Assembly: GCA_900708905.1 (NCBI GenBank)
Contig: CAADRB010000041.1
Coordinates: 583,271 to 647,270 of the forward strand
Direction: 5' to 3'
Length of the DNA stretch: 64,000 nt
DNA from: Hymenolepis diminuta
Taxonomy: Eukaryota > Platyhelminthes > Cestoda > Cyclophyllidea > Hymenolepididae
Part shown: in pieces, positions 1 to 14,626 of the stretch
How positions within the stretch are numbered: the first letter of the stretch is position 1
Layout of the letters: each line of letters begins with the position of its first letter
Made by a program: the position numbers and the translations under genes
The notes under the pieces: generated by a model
Database searches by the model: none
What the model saw: only the letters and a program-made list of their open reading frames with translations
What the model was told of the DNA's origin: nothing

Positions 1-1626
1 TAAGGGGGGGGGGGAAGGGGTATGAATTCAAACATCCATCTCGGAAAAGCAGGAACGAGATAGCCCTCCTTAATACCTCTGAAACTTAAATATATGGACT
101 ATCATTGGAGAGTAAATAGTCATAATAGCACAATTCAATAATGCAATTATCAGGAAAAGATATTTATATTTAAGAAAGTCGCATTTTCTTGATTACTTTA
201 TTTCGTTTCTATAATGCATATAAGTGCTTCCCTTCAATCTGTACTCGAAAAATATTAATCTGAGATTTTGTCCAAATTAACTGTTAAGATATCAAGAGCA
301 TATTGATGAAATTATCATACCATTGGAAGACCACCTGGGGGATGTGAATTATTCATCCTGAAGTAAATCGAAGATTATGCGACTTTGAGCCATATTGGGT
401 AGAAATGTTTCGTCTTTCTATAAGATAGGACAATTGAAGTACAGACATCACCAAATTGATGTTCACTGGTGGTATAAATGGCCAATCGAACTCATTCGTC
501 ATAGCAGATTGTATTTCTCATCAGGTCTACTCAGGCACACCTTCTTTTACCCAATTTAAGGGCTATTTATACTTCTACTGTAATTGTTTTTCTTTTTCTT
601 CCAGATTCGATAAATTTCATCTTATTTCACCTTTCCATTTTTTTTCATGCAGCAAAACCCGCCTTCCTATATTGTTGAGCTAATAATTTTAAGAAGCTGT
701 TTATTTAACACTTTGAGGATCCCGTTATACTGAGTCATACTGGCTGAATATTAGATATAAATTGTCTTACACAATCTCAAACTTACATTAAAATTACACT
801 TATCCGAAGTGATAACGAGAGGTTTGAATTAATAAGTCCATTGACAGTATCAGTTCAGCAATTTTCCATGGATATCTTTTACAAAGAGGCTGAGTAAAAA
901 AATCGGATATATTTCACAATTACATCATTCCGCAATAGGAATTTCAAAAATAGAATGTCAATTTTAAGGCGTTGCTAATCCAAAAATAAATTGACAGCAT
1001 TCAGTTTTAAAATACTTTATTTAATTAGTTAAACATTTTTATTTGTTGCAGATTTGATAAATGTCGCAATTATCACCCTTCAACGTAAAGCCATCGGTTA
1101 AAACACATATCAAGGAAAAACTATTAAAAGTGGAAAAATGCGCCTGTTGGTACAATTTCCTATTTTATCGAGTTATCAGAAGAGAAACAAAAATTTGCAG
1201 ATTCAGTGTGCCATTGAAGAACACATATTTATTTAACGGAGGTGAAAGTCGAGAGCTGAAAATAGATTAATCGAAATATATTTATAAAAGTAATTGCCCT
1301 TCTTTAGATATAAAAGATCTACCTATGCATCTGTTGTAGGTGGAATGGTGATTTTATCTGAAGGATTGATATTTGCTTTTAAACTCGCTTGAAAAACAGA
1401 CTTATGGAAATGGATTAGCATCAAATGCTTCATTTTTACATCCTCTTTATTTTATCACCCCTCCTTATGAAAAATCAAAATTTTTTTTCCAATTTATATA
1501 ATATATGAATTTGAATGAATAAAAACTGGTTGATATGAATATTTAAAACTGCCATGAGATTTCGCCTTGGGCGAACTCCTCTCTATGCACTGCTACATTC
1601 AGATTACATAAGCTGCCTAAAATCAC

Positions 1627-1960
1627 GTAGGATCATCCTGCTTTCTAGGCCTTCGAAAGAAGTGAATTAAATTAAAGTGGCAAGACCACTCATCATAATT
1701 GAATAACCGATCACAATGACTACCAGGGATTCTGGATAGGAATTTGTTTGATTAACTGCTCATTTTTGGATCGTGAACTGCCTATGAAGTAAATATTGTG
1801 CAACTAAAATCCAAAATTTGATGAAGTGACTCTTTAGACGCTTTTGACTCTTTTCGATCCCCCCTTATTCCTTAATTGAACTTGGCTTTACTTCCTTCCG
1901 AAATGATAAATTTTAAAGTTTTACCGCACTGTTGTGGGGTATATTAATATTATTATAACA
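1627..1960 (+). repeat. Dispersed repeat family R1, copy 1
   Basis: Shares an ordered series of words with four other places in the window: a pyrimidine-rich start (cctgctttct), then cggccttcgaaagaa-like text, agtggcaagacc, a cgatca/caataagcac block, and further on a Ctgttgtggggtatatt-like tail. The copies differ by many substitutions and small gaps, as in an old non-autonomous mobile element. No coding sequence is visible. Confidence 0.55.
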
Positions 1961-4900
1961 ATATAATACAACCGGGAAATTATGACATTATGTTTTGAGC
2001 TTTATCTTGTGGATGCTGATTATTTAAATTCAAACAATTTATTCTAGATTATGGAGGCAGATTTCATATTATTACATGGAAAATTAAAAAAGCGTTTCTC
2101 CTTTTTTTCTTTATTTATTTATTTAGCATTTAACAAAAGGAAGCCTAATCCAGACTCTGCATCTGTTTCATAGCATCCTAACGCGTATGAGTCTGTGATG
2201 GATTTACGACTGTTAATGACACTTAATCATACAAATAACATTTCAACCTTAAGTAAGTATTTTTTCATTCCTTCATTTACGCAATGCGAAATAGCAAACA
2301 ATTTCCATAATTTCTTCCAGTTAATATTGCTCATTCCTGAATTGCAGCAAAATTGACGAGGATCTTAAAGCTGCAGAATTATAATTGCTAATCTAATCGG
2401 TTTATTTAATAGTAAAATGATTGCCATGTGCTAGAAAATAAAATAATATTAATAATAATATTTTTACCTTTTTTAATTATTAGACTTAACTGAGTTTGGA
2501 ATATATTGAATATGCAAAATTGAAAATAACAAAATTGTCATAAAATAATAAATGCAACTTTGGGCAAATTTTATAAAATTTGTCATTTAAATTTCGACAT
2601 TCTCACAGATAGGCTTATCTTTAAATTGTGTAAAATTTCACAAATTCTGTACCTATTTGTTCGGGACTAGTATTATAAATGGCCGAATTGGTGATCATTA
2701 CTGATTGTCAGAGCGATTTCTTAATGCTATTTATAGGATAGAAAGAACCGACAACATCTACCTCCTAGCACCAAAGCATAGCAATAATATTTTTTAACCA
2801 GATTATTTATCATTCAACCAATTTTGTCTAAATTCCTAAATCTATCCAACTGAGAGTATGGTATGACACACTGCCAGCTGATTTGCTTTGCTTTCTTCGG
2901 ATCTGCATTCTCGTCTTTGACAATGAATATTATCATTAAATTCTAGCGCACTTACCTTTTAGGCTCCAAATTTGGGCAAAAAGCAATTTATAATAATTTT
3001 AAGCCCATTAATGGCTTCTGCTTTCCATATTGAAATTGGCTTATAGCTTCATTATATTTTTAATTTTTCACATTTCGCATTTTCACAACTTTTTTATTGA
3101 TCAGCTTTAAATGAGGCGTCGTTAGTTTCAAACCGATATCTACGCCGAAGAGTTCTAAGCTCGTAACTAAATTATTTGAAAAACTAAGAAGATATTTTTT
3201 AGTTAAATATTGTCTTCTCAGTCAAAGGAATACTAAACAATTTAACTTGCATAATAAATTCGTGCAGCTCCTTTTATATCAGCAGCTGATTAAAATGAGC
3301 TAATAGGTCTGAGGATAAAAGCCTTAATCTCAGTGACTACTTAATCATTGTTCTGTAGTCCATCCTAAATAACCAATCTGGATAGGAGTGATTGTTCAAT
3401 CCAACAAATGAGCTGTACATTTAATGGAAAATCATTTTAAGGAATTAAATAGATTGATGAAGGTGTAGGAATGTCCATAATAAATTAATTGGAGTTAGTC
3501 TTAAGTAAAAAATGGGTTTTTAAGACTGAAAAGAAGAACTTTTTATTGATTAAGGGCAGTTATTAAAGTCTTTTTGTCTTTAAGTTCTCTTTTTGTTCGG
3601 AAATTTTACAAGATTTACTTTCAAACAGATTTCATCTTTGATGAGGTTCTTGTTTACATTGAACTAGATGTTCGATTTACAAGATTTTTGAGTCACGTTC
3701 ATTTGCATTTTGATGGCAAAAGGGAGGTGGATATTAAATGATACTAGTTTATGCTCGTTTTCATTTCCATGGATTTGTCAGCAGATGCAAAACTAAGTAC
3801 TAGTAAATTGCATAAGAATTCACAAGTTTGACTCAAATTCGCATGCTCAAGTCATGAGCCAGATTTACACTTGATCAGTCCCTCGTTTATTTTTTGTTTT
3901 GAAAAGGCGAATATCAAACCAATACCGCTACAATAAGTATGTGCGTCAATGTCGACTAACGGTACAGTAGTCATAAAACTTTCTCATTTTATGAGCATCA
4001 ATTCTGCTAAAGCCCGATCATATGCATATTAACGGATGACTTTTATAATTATCTGAAATAGTCCACAGGACATATTTTTGGAAATAGTTGATCCTACTGC
4101 CCAAAACAAATTTTTATTATATAACATATAGCCACAGGGAACAATAATGTAGTATCAAAAGGGGTGAATGAAGAAGGACATAAATTAGAAGCAGAGAATA
4201 AATCCAAAACATCAAAAGAATTATGCTACACTACAGAGCTTTTACTAACTAAAGGCTCTGAGACTATTAGGACGGGAGTGGTGTCGCCAAACAGACAACA
4301 ACTAATCTGTGATCATGAAAGGTAGAACTCAAACAATGCCCTCGCTAATGACAAAAACGGTCAGTGCAAACATTCCCATTCGCTCCAAAATTTATCTCTA
4401 ACTGGATTGTATTTTTCAGGTATTTCGAAAGAGACACCAATCACAACTCAAAATTTAGATAAATCTTTATTTTTCAATAAAGAAATTGGAGAATTTAACT
4501 TTTATATCGTCACTTTACCCTCTATCTTCTTAGCTAAACTGTATTTAAATACAAACAATAACTGATCCCTTTAGGTGAAGATTTATTTCAGGATTTTGTG
4601 CTTTCTACTTGGTAGATATATTTTACCGTGTCATATTCTAGGGCTTTAAAGTTAATATTTCAGGATTTGACACTTAAGTACCTTAGTGACGTAATATCCG
4701 CGAAGTTCGGGGCCTGTTAACCAATTGAGTAATCATGCCTTTTCAACAAACCTACCTCTTTTCATACCCGCAAGTACTTTACTAACAAAGAGTAATATTA
4801 TACTGCATTAATAATTTAAAAATATGGGAAATTTGTGTCCAACTTAACGGATTCTTAATTGCAGTGAACCTAAAAATGAGGAAATCGAATTATGTAAATT

Positions 4901-7839
4901 TAGAATTTAAATGGTTTTTCTTCTAATTAGTTGGAAGAAAGATCATTCATCTTAAAGCACGGCTGATCTTGTGCAAAATCCATCTCATTAATAAAATTAT
5001 ATTTGGAGCATGAAAGTGTTAATTCTCAATACGTGAATTCGGTGAGCTTTTCCTCTCCTATTCGTTATTATCTAACAAAAACTAGGCGGAAATTTAATAA
5101 TGATAGTTATTTTTGTTCTGTTATCATCTATTAACTTCTAGTAAGCTTTTTTATCTGCCTCATTTCTGAGTAAGTTCGAAAACATAGAAAAAGTTGCACT
5201 ATATTTATTTAATAAACATCAAAAAGAAAAAATACGACTGTTTATCATTGCGAAAATGTACAAATGAAAGAGGATCGAATAAATGAACAGGTTAAAATCT
5301 TGAAAAAAAACGAGTTTTATGAAATTTATTCTTTGGATACTGGTAGTAAGTTTTATTACTTCTTAAATACAGTCTACCCATTCATGCTTTAATATTATCT
5401 GTCCAAATGTGGGATTTGTCAGCTTTTTACCTAAACGCTGTTTTAATTTACTTGGAAATTCAATTTGTAGAATATAAGATTAAATGAATATTTTTTAGTT
5501 GTCAACTTTTTCAAGCCAAAATTTCTGTCCATCATGTCTATCAGATGACGGACGCAGGATAATGGGGACCACCAACTTTGAGACCAATAAACCATCTGTA
5601 CATCATTTGATCCTCCTTCAGAATCACAAATGCTCTTGCGTGGGCAGATAAGAGGAGAATAAAATTTGATATTTAAATCACGGCATTTAGCAGTGGGCTT
5701 TAAAATTACCAAAATTCTCCTACTTTGGGAGCTAAATATCCCACCACAGAACTAATAAACTTTGACAGGATGCAACGGTCTTTCCCAAAACCATAAAATC
5801 TAGAGTTGAGTTGAACCACAGGTGCAATGGATAAAAGTAGAGGAATAGGGTGGAGTCGGGAGGGGAAAAGAGGAAGCGAAGGAAGATGAATTGGAAATAG
5901 AAGGAAAGAGGACAAGCATTAGTATTTAAGAACGATGAATTTTTTTACTGATTCCGCATTCTTTGTTTGCAAACTTCATCTGAAAATTAGAACAGCGCAG
6001 AGTAATGGGTAAACGTGATAGAATTTTGTATTTCTTGTTAAAGTCTTATTTCTTGATGGTGTCTGGAGATCCCATCAAACCCTCATGATTAACGCTTTCT
6101 TCAAACTCAGTCTTGTATTTTAATTTTTTTGGTAATCATTATTAGATTAAATATTATTTCTACTTGCAACCCTTTAATGTTTATTTAATCAGGTACCTCA
6201 CAATTATCCTACTTTTGGAATGATTTGGTGAATGATCACTGAATTTTGCCAAATGTTTAAAAAGTAAATTCTGTCAACCCACAATATTTTTCAAACTAAA
6301 TAAGTGCAGTCTAAAAGCCCAGAAAATAGGTAACCGTTTTTATCACTTACTTGAAGATCAGGAGCGGATCTGGTGAACTCATTGATACTGTGGCAGAGAA
6401 AAATATTTGAAAATAAGAAACTAAAATCCTTGGTCCTATCTTATAAAAGGTAGGGATAGTTAAACGCTACCTGTGAGAATGACATCTGCAAAGTTGACTG
6501 TGAATAGAAGTCCGTATCTTCTAGAGAGTAAAAGCGATAATACATATTCTCATGGGTTAAAGAAGTAAAAAATATCGAATTCCATGAACAAATTCCTCTT
6601 ACGTTCTCCCCAAATTACATATGTGACTTAGTAATTCTTTTATTTGTTTGAATAATATAAAGTAATATTTGCACTATATATAAAGAGGCATTGCAGATTC
6701 TGAAGTGAGGGGGTTAGTAAAGATTAAATAGCGCATATTGGAGCAAATTGTCAAGATTTCATGAACAGATATACAGAGCCTAAATTGACAACCTGTTGGA
6801 AGATCACTTTGAATGTATGCAAAAGTATACATTTAATGATGCCTCAACATATAAACTACCACTTGGTGTTTATCACCGGTTGTGATGTCATATAAGATAA
6901 TAGTCACTTTTTCTTAAAAGTATCAAAAAATTTTTCATAAATCCTATCCTACTTTTTCTCAGTTCTTTTAATGCGGCATTTATTTTTTTGTAATGAAAAT
7001 AATAATAATAATGAACGGTATTTACAAAAAGAAAACTTTAAAAATTTTAGGAGCATATTTTGTAAAGTTTCCTGTATGATAAGATTATTATAGCAAGTTC
7101 CCGTCAGGTCTTTTATGTTATTATTACAGATACATAACCCACTCATTCATAACTTTTTCTTCGTATTTGTACGCTCCCTGAGAACTAGGGATGCTGTTGT
7201 GACATATTAGTATACTATTCGAATTTCCTGGCTTATACGGAGCCTATTTCTCGTGAAAATGCATTATCTTTGTGTATATACTAAAACAATAACTTCAATA
7301 CTGACCGATGTGGAGAATTTTCATTGAATATTAATGTATTATTCTGTGGCATTAAAATGCTTGGAAACAGACAATCCAATCTCAAGAGATTCAGCTCACA
7401 ATTTCTTATAGCCACTTGCAACTGTAAATACTGTTCAAGTCTGGTTATCATCCCAGAGAGGTACCTCCCCTGTTATCAATCAATGCTTTTTTAAAATTTA
7501 TCTAATGCTCTAAATTTAATCTCTCTCTACTTGAATCACTTCTGTTTTCAGTAAAGTTCGTTTTCATTTTTACATTCACGCTAGAACTAAGAATCATTTG
7601 AATTGCTAGATAATTTACCCGAATTATTATAGCCCGTAGTAAACCAAAATAATTTGCCATACAGTCAGGAACACCAAAGTTCAAAAAGAAATTGACGTGA
7701 GCGATTCGGGAAAAGAATATTGTGAATAAAGTCAGAGTGCCAAAAGAGTCTTGCCTCATTTGATTTTTGATATACTTAATAGATAGTTCAATGCTATAGG
7801 TTCATTATTTGTCCCCTGGATTACTGATCGTACCCTTAT

Positions 7840-7945
7840 CCTCGATGTCCAACGCCTATTGGCCGGGCGGTTAATTTGAACGTTTGGTATTGTCACTTCT
7901 TTTCTTTCCAATGGCCGAAAAAGCAAGACAATCTTATATGATCTC
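7840..7945 (-). repeat. Dispersed repeat family R1, copy 2 (partial)
   Basis: Read on the minus strand it gives the R1 order: cttgctttttcggcc, then ggaaagaaaagaagtgacaata, then the ccgcccggccaatagg block. Only the first third of the unit is recognisable. Confidence 0.45.
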
Positions 7946-8911
7946 GAACACCTTGTAAAATCTTAAATAGCAGAGTTAACAAGGTTATGATATATTTAAC
8001 AAGCATTTTTTAGCTCATTTATATTGATTAATATATTTTGTCAAGAATGTGCTACTATGAAGTTCAGAAATCAATTGTTCTATTCCAAAGATGGGAATGC
8101 GTTATTTTAGAAGTACATGACTAGATTGATATAAAGAACGTCATGAAATGTGTTGCAAAACGCGAAGTCAAATTTTAATAATGATATCCCAAGCAGTATA
8201 GGAAATCTCCTATGTGTAACTTGATTACCTAACAAAACCACAAATTTTGTGTTTATTTTTAATTTTTTTAAAATTAAACTCTGATGTAACCATAAATTAT
8301 TGGGATTTTAAAAAGGGAATTACTTATTGATCACTTCGTACGTGAGCTTATTGTAAGGAAATCTAATTTCGTAATCATAAATATATAATGAAATTCTATT
8401 TCAAATAATGTACCATTTCAACCAGATTTTCTTCAAGTAATTAATAATTTAAGACTCACGCTCGGAGAGAAATTTTAACTATCTACAAATCAAATTTCTA
8501 CCGCAAAATCTGATTAAACAAGTAAATTTGGAACACGTTTCCGTATTTCTATGGAGACTCATAAAAGCATTTTTCGTCAAAGGGAGATACCGCGTTAAAA
8601 TTTAGCATTTCCGTTTTCAATCAATCATTTCAAAAATTTAAAAAATTTAAAATCCAGAATAAGTTTACATATCTTATAAAGTAAAACTTTTTTCATTTTT
8701 AATCACCAGCATCACGTTTTTGTAATTAATTTTTTATTTCTGTCGATTAAATTTGTTATTTAAAATATATAAACATTTTCATCAATTTTTAATTTACTAT
8801 TTTCGCAACTACCGCTCACTGAATCAATCACCTAGATGCATCTCTTCTTCATTTAATCTTTCACTTTCGCTATTATAATAAATTTCTATACTTCATGAGT
8901 CTTTTAAAGGA

Positions 8912-8925
8912 GTATACGCGTATAC
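8912..8925. repeat. Perfect 14-bp palindrome
   Basis: The sequence gtatacgcgtatac equals its own reverse complement and contains a central CG dinucleotide pair in otherwise very AT-rich DNA. No flanking element explains it. Confidence 0.6.
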
Positions 8926-11900
8926 CTGGGGATGTATTTTAAAATCTCAGAAATCTATAAATTTCTTCTTTAAAAATTTTCTGTCTTTTACTTTATACCG
9001 ATTTGCGCTTATAATAATTTAAATAACTAGTAAAATGGATATATATTGAATAAAACAACATAACATTGTCCCATTAGTCAGTATTTATAAAGTTCAAGTT
9101 TCAAGGGAAATATTTATTTCAATTTATTTATAATTTTACCATCCTCGATCTTAATTTTTAACCTTTTGCTGTTATCGTACTAATCCTAGTGAAAGTGACT
9201 TTCATATTTTGATAAAACATTTTATCATGAATATTTACGGATTTGCCTATGAAAAGATTTTTATGATATTCTGTGTCTCGATATTATGCCTTGGATCTAT
9301 CAATAAGTTATGAGGCAGACGACAGCTTTTTCAACTTGTGGCTAAGTAACATTGATGCGAAATTACTTCATTAATTCTGAAATTTGCATTTGAAATGCGA
9401 ATTAAAATTACCAAGTCAGTAAGACTTTAGGGTTTTAGCATTTTATTATCTTGCACCCATAAACTTAGCCACTTTTTATTTACTAGGCAGATGCTATTCT
9501 TTCTCTACTCTCCTCTCTTAATAAAATGAATCACGCTACAGTCTCTATTAATTACCTCTTCTACTGTAGTGAAGTTTATGGCTTTATTATTTTTATTGTT
9601 ATTTTTTTAAAGAGCTCATACATTATATATTTATGAGAAATTGCATAACTGTTGAATGACCATACTTATTTCATTCTTTAAGCAATAAACGAGACTAATG
9701 ATTTGAATTGAAATTAATTCTTAGTCATCTCAAATGGTGCCTTGCACAATAATTGTCCAAAATGATGTTGCATATTGAGCCTAATGATAAGTATGTTTTC
9801 TAAAAGTGTACGTTTGACCATTCTCACTAAAATGCAGTGATGCAGTTATCAAAAAGCTCTGCCTGCTGGTGTCTGTTCTTCGTAGAAGTTAGTTAAATGG
9901 GCGAACATATTTTCCCAATTTCTCTTAAGATAATGTTTTATTATCTTGTTAATTGTTATTCTTAAATTTTAGACGTCCATGCGGATTTCATCCTCGACCC
10001 TCGCAACGAACGGTGTGGAGCACAATAAGTGGAAAATAACTTGTTCGATAGAATTGTGCTTTTTTTCCTTATTTCACTTAACAGATACTTTTTGTTTTAA
10101 ATCCGTTAACACAAACCTCCCTTTCTCAAAGCATATCATCCCCTATATTCGAAAATGTGTGTAAAATATCCACCCGTAAGTATTCCCTTATTCCGAGTCC
10201 TTGCACTGTTTCTTTCCTTTCATCTCTCTCTCTGCCTTTCAGTAAGAATATTCTCATCTAAATTAAATATTCATACTCATTCTGCCATAGCAATCGCCAT
10301 TCTCTGCATATTATTAGTAACTGAAATAAAAATATCCTTATTTGTCAAAAACAAATGCTTTCTTTTAACGGATCCCGAAATTGTCGCCTCCATTTAATCA
10401 CATTTGTACTATATGAAATGGAATGTCAAAAGTGTCAAGGTAAAGATATGCTTATTAATAATTATTAAATGCATTCCCTTGACGAAATTAATATTTTATA
10501 TTAGGTTTTCTTCCCATTTTTAATGAACATAACGCTCATTCCTTTATTTATTTATTTATTAAAACCATTACAAATTATGTTATATTGCACATAATTGGAA
10601 TTGAACTGCAGTAAGCTTTCACTAATAACAACAACTTGTGTTTTTCCTTCTTCTGGTTGGGATATCGGTTTTTGATACGTAAAAAGAATTAAAATCACTT
10701 CAACCGACAAATGATTATTAGCTATTATTATCATTATTAATTGAAATATGCGTTTATTTGTTTTATCTCGCGTATTTCAATGCACAACTTTTATTCATTT
10801 CCTGGAATCATTCCAGTTGTTTCTTTTGCTTATCAGAAAATTTCATTTTTTGAATGTTTACACAGACTTTTTTCCCTAACATAATGTGTAGAACGATAAA
10901 TACTGAAAAATGATTTGCTATTTGTAAATTAAATAACAGAAGTTCAGATTCTGGTTATTCTCTTATTTTGCATGGTGAGTATATTTTTTCACATGTTTAT
11001 TTTGTTCTTATATTTTACGTTCAATTTAATCCATATTATTTATCATAATTCTTGTCATTTATATTATTCGAAAATGAATATTCACTCTCTCATTGGTATT
11101 TCCAAGTAAATAAACATTTATAGCAAATATGAATATATAACAAATAAAATATGTAATATTAAGATATATATTTATGAATTCATCATGAGCGAACAAAAGT
11201 GAAGTATGTTGCGTTTGAAGTACCATTGCTTGTCTCATCCGCCTGATCATAGCTGCAAGAAGGTACACAAGAATCAAGGTGATTTTAACGACTTTTAGTT
11301 TAAATCAACTAGTCAATATGATCTAGAATCTCCCGTACATCAGCCCAAAAAAAATCCATTGTTCATATCAAGAAAATTGATCTTTTTAACATTTAGATGC
11401 GGAGGGAATTATACTCCCTCTTCCTCAGAATCGAATAAAAATTTAATATCATGAATCCATTATATTCCCTTATTTAACCCCTTGCCGGAATTTTCTCGGC
11501 CTCAGATGCTATTAAATTAATTTAATGAGCAATAATAATCATATATAAGACCTGTCCAACTTTATTACAAACCGTTTTGTTTTGTAACATAAGTTGAGTC
11601 AGTGATCAATTTTTTTCAGCCCTAAGTGTATCGGTCTACATTCCAGACAGAAACAAAAAGGCGGGTTTATTTAAACCATAGGTAAGCAAAAGTACTTTCC
11701 TCTTTAGAAATCGAAGTTTTGATCTTTGACCTATGAAATTCATCAATCTCACCTTGTCTATTAAGTACAGATTGAAATATTGTTTATTTCTTTCTACTCT
11801 GCAGAGAAAATAACCTCAGAATCTCACTCCTGCATTTGAAAAGGAGATCTGATTTCTGTTCAAAAATAGATTATTTGATTTAAACAGCGATAAACATCGA

Positions 11901-13299
11901 ATAATTATTATTTGATTACTCGTCCTCGAAGCCATTTCAGCTCCATAGGATTTGAATAAAATCACTGGGAAGCATACTCGATTATAGGGGTGTATTCTGT
12001 TTTCAATGTTGCGAATATTTGAGTGGTATTTAAATTCAGAACTTATTTTTCATTACGCTTACCAGTTCTTAAGTCATGTATATGAAGCTTTAATTTCCTG
12101 CAAATGTCGAGAAAAATGATATTTCGAATTCAAAAGTGCATATCCTTCTCAGGAAATTTTTGAAGTTGCAATATTAATGCTACAGCGTTAGTGTTTAGAT
12201 GATCAAGTTCCATTTCTACTTAATTTGAGTCTTTTTGCTTATAGCATTTTGGAATCAATCTCGAATTTTAGGTATAAATAGGCACATATAATGTTATTTT
12301 CCTAACCTCTATCATTTTCAGGTTTACTTTCAAATTTTCCAGACAAACGCCAAATACATATTGCAAAGATTGAAAGTAGAAATCTCGCAGTAAAATTCGA
12401 CTGAATTTCTTTATACCTTACAACGATAACTCCATTTTCAGATTAGTAATATTTAATTCATATAACTAATGAATTTATATTTATTTCGTTCTTGTTAGTA
12501 TTCCATTCTTTATTTGTGATTATTAAGGAATCCTTGCATTCATTCGTTTATTATTTTCCCTAACAAAGAATGTATCTCTACAGTGAACAACAATAAGTGT
12601 ATATTTTTCACTGATTGCAAAATAATTGAAGCAATTCCATAGGATAACGAGGTTATTTTTTATTGGATTTATGTAAATCTTATTTTTAACTATTTAAATT
12701 TATTGAGATCAGGAGAAAATTTTCGTAATTCTAAATCATTTAAGCTTGGTGAGATAAAAGCCTTCGTAAGAATTGTAAGTATCATCTGAATTTGGATTTT
12801 TCAAATTCGTACTCCTTTTCCGTCCTGCCACCCCTTCATTTACTACTTTTAAGAAAAATTCCATGAGAATTAAATATTTCTATTTGTTATGGCACGTTGA
12901 TAGTGCTTCCATATCTTTTACTGGAGTTAGCTGTATTTTGGATTTTCTCTCAGTAGTTGAACAGATTTCATTCATTTAACACTGGATTTTCGGATTACGG
13001 CTCCTCCTTGCCCTAGCCAAGCAAAGATTTCTCACTGCGATGTTTACTAGCTAACCAGGTAGTCAATCGCTTTAATAACTTAAATAAATGATTATCAATC
13101 GATCAATAGTTTTAATATCACAGGGTCAAAGAAAGCAAACAGTTCACATTGAATATAATTGCAGCTCTTGATTTATTGTTGGACTGATTTTGATTTCTTT
13201 ATACAATGTGTTAATACACATGAACTCCACTATCCAAGTCAAAAAATTATTCATATTTTCTTAAATTAAATTAAAATTTTTAATACTGAACACTACAGT

Positions 13300-13400
13300 A
13301 TTCAGTAATCACGTTGCTACGAAAGAATTGGAAGTAGGCTAAGCTAACAGCCTTGCTGGCCCAGTACGGAAGCATGCGCTCCAGTTCACTATTAACATGG
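13300..13400 (+). repeat. Diverged direct repeat, copy A
   Basis: The words caatcacgtt/taatcacgtt, gaaagaattggaagtaggctaag and the gc-richer block after it resemble positions 14410-14510 in the same order and orientation. The two copies are about 1.1 kb apart. They could be remnants of one mobile element's repeats. I do not recognise the family. Confidence 0.4.
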
Positions 13401-14409
13401 GAGAAAAGTGACCACTGGCTGGTAACTTAAATGTACCCAACCTTAACCTTCATGCTGCGGGAGAGGACAGTGACTACCGTGGCAAGATGGGCGTTTTCTC
13501 TGGGCTTTGTAAACTTAAATGCTTCCTTTCCTATTTGCATGCCTTATCTATAAGATGCTCACCAGTTAATACTCTTTTTATACCACACTCCTTGCAACAT
13601 GAAATTATCCGTTATGCTCCTTTCTTGAGATTTGTCTACTTATCGGACTTATTAAATTCTACGCTCCTTCCTGTTTTAATATTTATGAAAGTATCTGCTA
13701 GTTAGAAGACTTTGGGGCCTCTTCTGTGATAGGTGAACATTGTGCATTTATGAACTGACAATTAATAGAAATATAAAGCTTTTCAGTTCATATTCAGTAA
13801 CCCACAATGTGTGTTTTTTCATTCATTACCAGTTAAGAGGTTAAAATGGTTTGGAATAGAAAAAAATGACCAGACATACTAATATTCTTTAAAAATTTGA
13901 TCTTTGGAAAGAGATTATCCTTTTCTCCCTGGATACGTCCATAGTTTTATTTTACACTGTTTCAGTGATTAAATTTCAAGATTCGTCCTCTGTTTCCTGA
14001 GTGAATTTATGTTTGCGGAGTCAGAACCATGCTGATCAATCGAATAATTTAGATGGTTTGTCAATCACTTCAGAAAATAACAGGGAATAAGAGCGAACTT
14101 GATTATTTTATACAATAGGAATACCAATTGGAGTTTACAAAATGATGACAACATTAGAGAATTTTCCATCTTTTCTATCCGGAGGTTGCAAAAACATGCT
14201 TTTAGTAGTTTATTATCCCGTAACTTACTATATTTACGTTAGCCTGATAAATGAGGTATTTGTTTTTCCCTCTTTTTGGCATTTTTTACTTTCAGTACTT
14301 GCTGAAGATTAACTGAATCCTGGAGAAAAAATGTTTCAGTATTAGTAATCTCGAAGTAATTACCTTTTGACAATCCTAAAAATTACTTTGTGTTAAATGT
14401 TATATTCAA

Positions 14410-14510
14410 AACCCCCGAGTCACCAATCACGTTATTACTGAAAAACTGAAAACAGGCTAAGTCAGCAACCTCTCCAGAGCGCAGACCAATATGAGCATAC
14501 AGCATACAGC
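14410..14510 (+). repeat. Diverged direct repeat, copy B
   Basis: Matches 13300-13400: aatcacgttattactg, aactgaaaacaggctaag, then a cagcaacc block. It lies just upstream of the hairpin at 14600 and about 1.1 kb before the integrase remnant, so it may belong to the same decayed element. That link is inference. Confidence 0.4.
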
Positions 14511-14599
14511 GTCCTGCAGTATCATCAACCTCCTTTGTGGTTTCAAAGATTGTCTCTCAATCCAAAAATTCTATCTTTTTTGTTGATCAATAAGCGCGC

Positions 14600-14626
14600 T
14601 TCCTTACCCAATAGTTGGGTAAGGAA
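14600..14626. repeat. Perfect hairpin, 11-bp stem and 5-base loop
   Basis: The arms are ttccttaccca at 14600-14610 and tgggtaaggaa at 14616-14626, with loop atagt. The stem has no mismatch. In animal DNA it could be a cruciform-prone site or a mobile element end. There is no evidence that it is transcribed. Confidence 0.65.

Larger units (their letters stand above)
1..13299. other. Gene-free AT-rich DNA
   Basis: I see no conserved protein, no chain of exons and no RNA gene here. Short open frames exist but have AT-driven composition and match no family I know. The stretch begins with a 12-base G run near position 5, which may be a sequence-edge artefact. It carries two copies of a dispersed repeat (about 1627-1790 and 7840-7945) and a perfect 14-bp palindrome at 8912-8925. 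It could be intergenic DNA or a long intron of a gene outside the window; the sequence does not decide between these. Confidence 0.6.

Noticed and set aside
1061..1270. 69-codon plus-strand frame starting just after a ttgttgcag acceptor-like site
   Set aside because: No family motif, no partner exon and AT-driven codons; the acceptor match alone is too weak.
9960..10164. Possible exon after a tcttaaattttag acceptor (ACG TCC ATG CGG...)
   Set aside because: About 40 bases look coding, but the frame then becomes AT-driven, no donor is convincing and no neighbour exon was found.
11059..11277. Minus-strand frame with a hydrophobic segment
   Set aside because: Hydrophobicity comes from AT-rich codons; no recognisable membrane protein motif or splice context.
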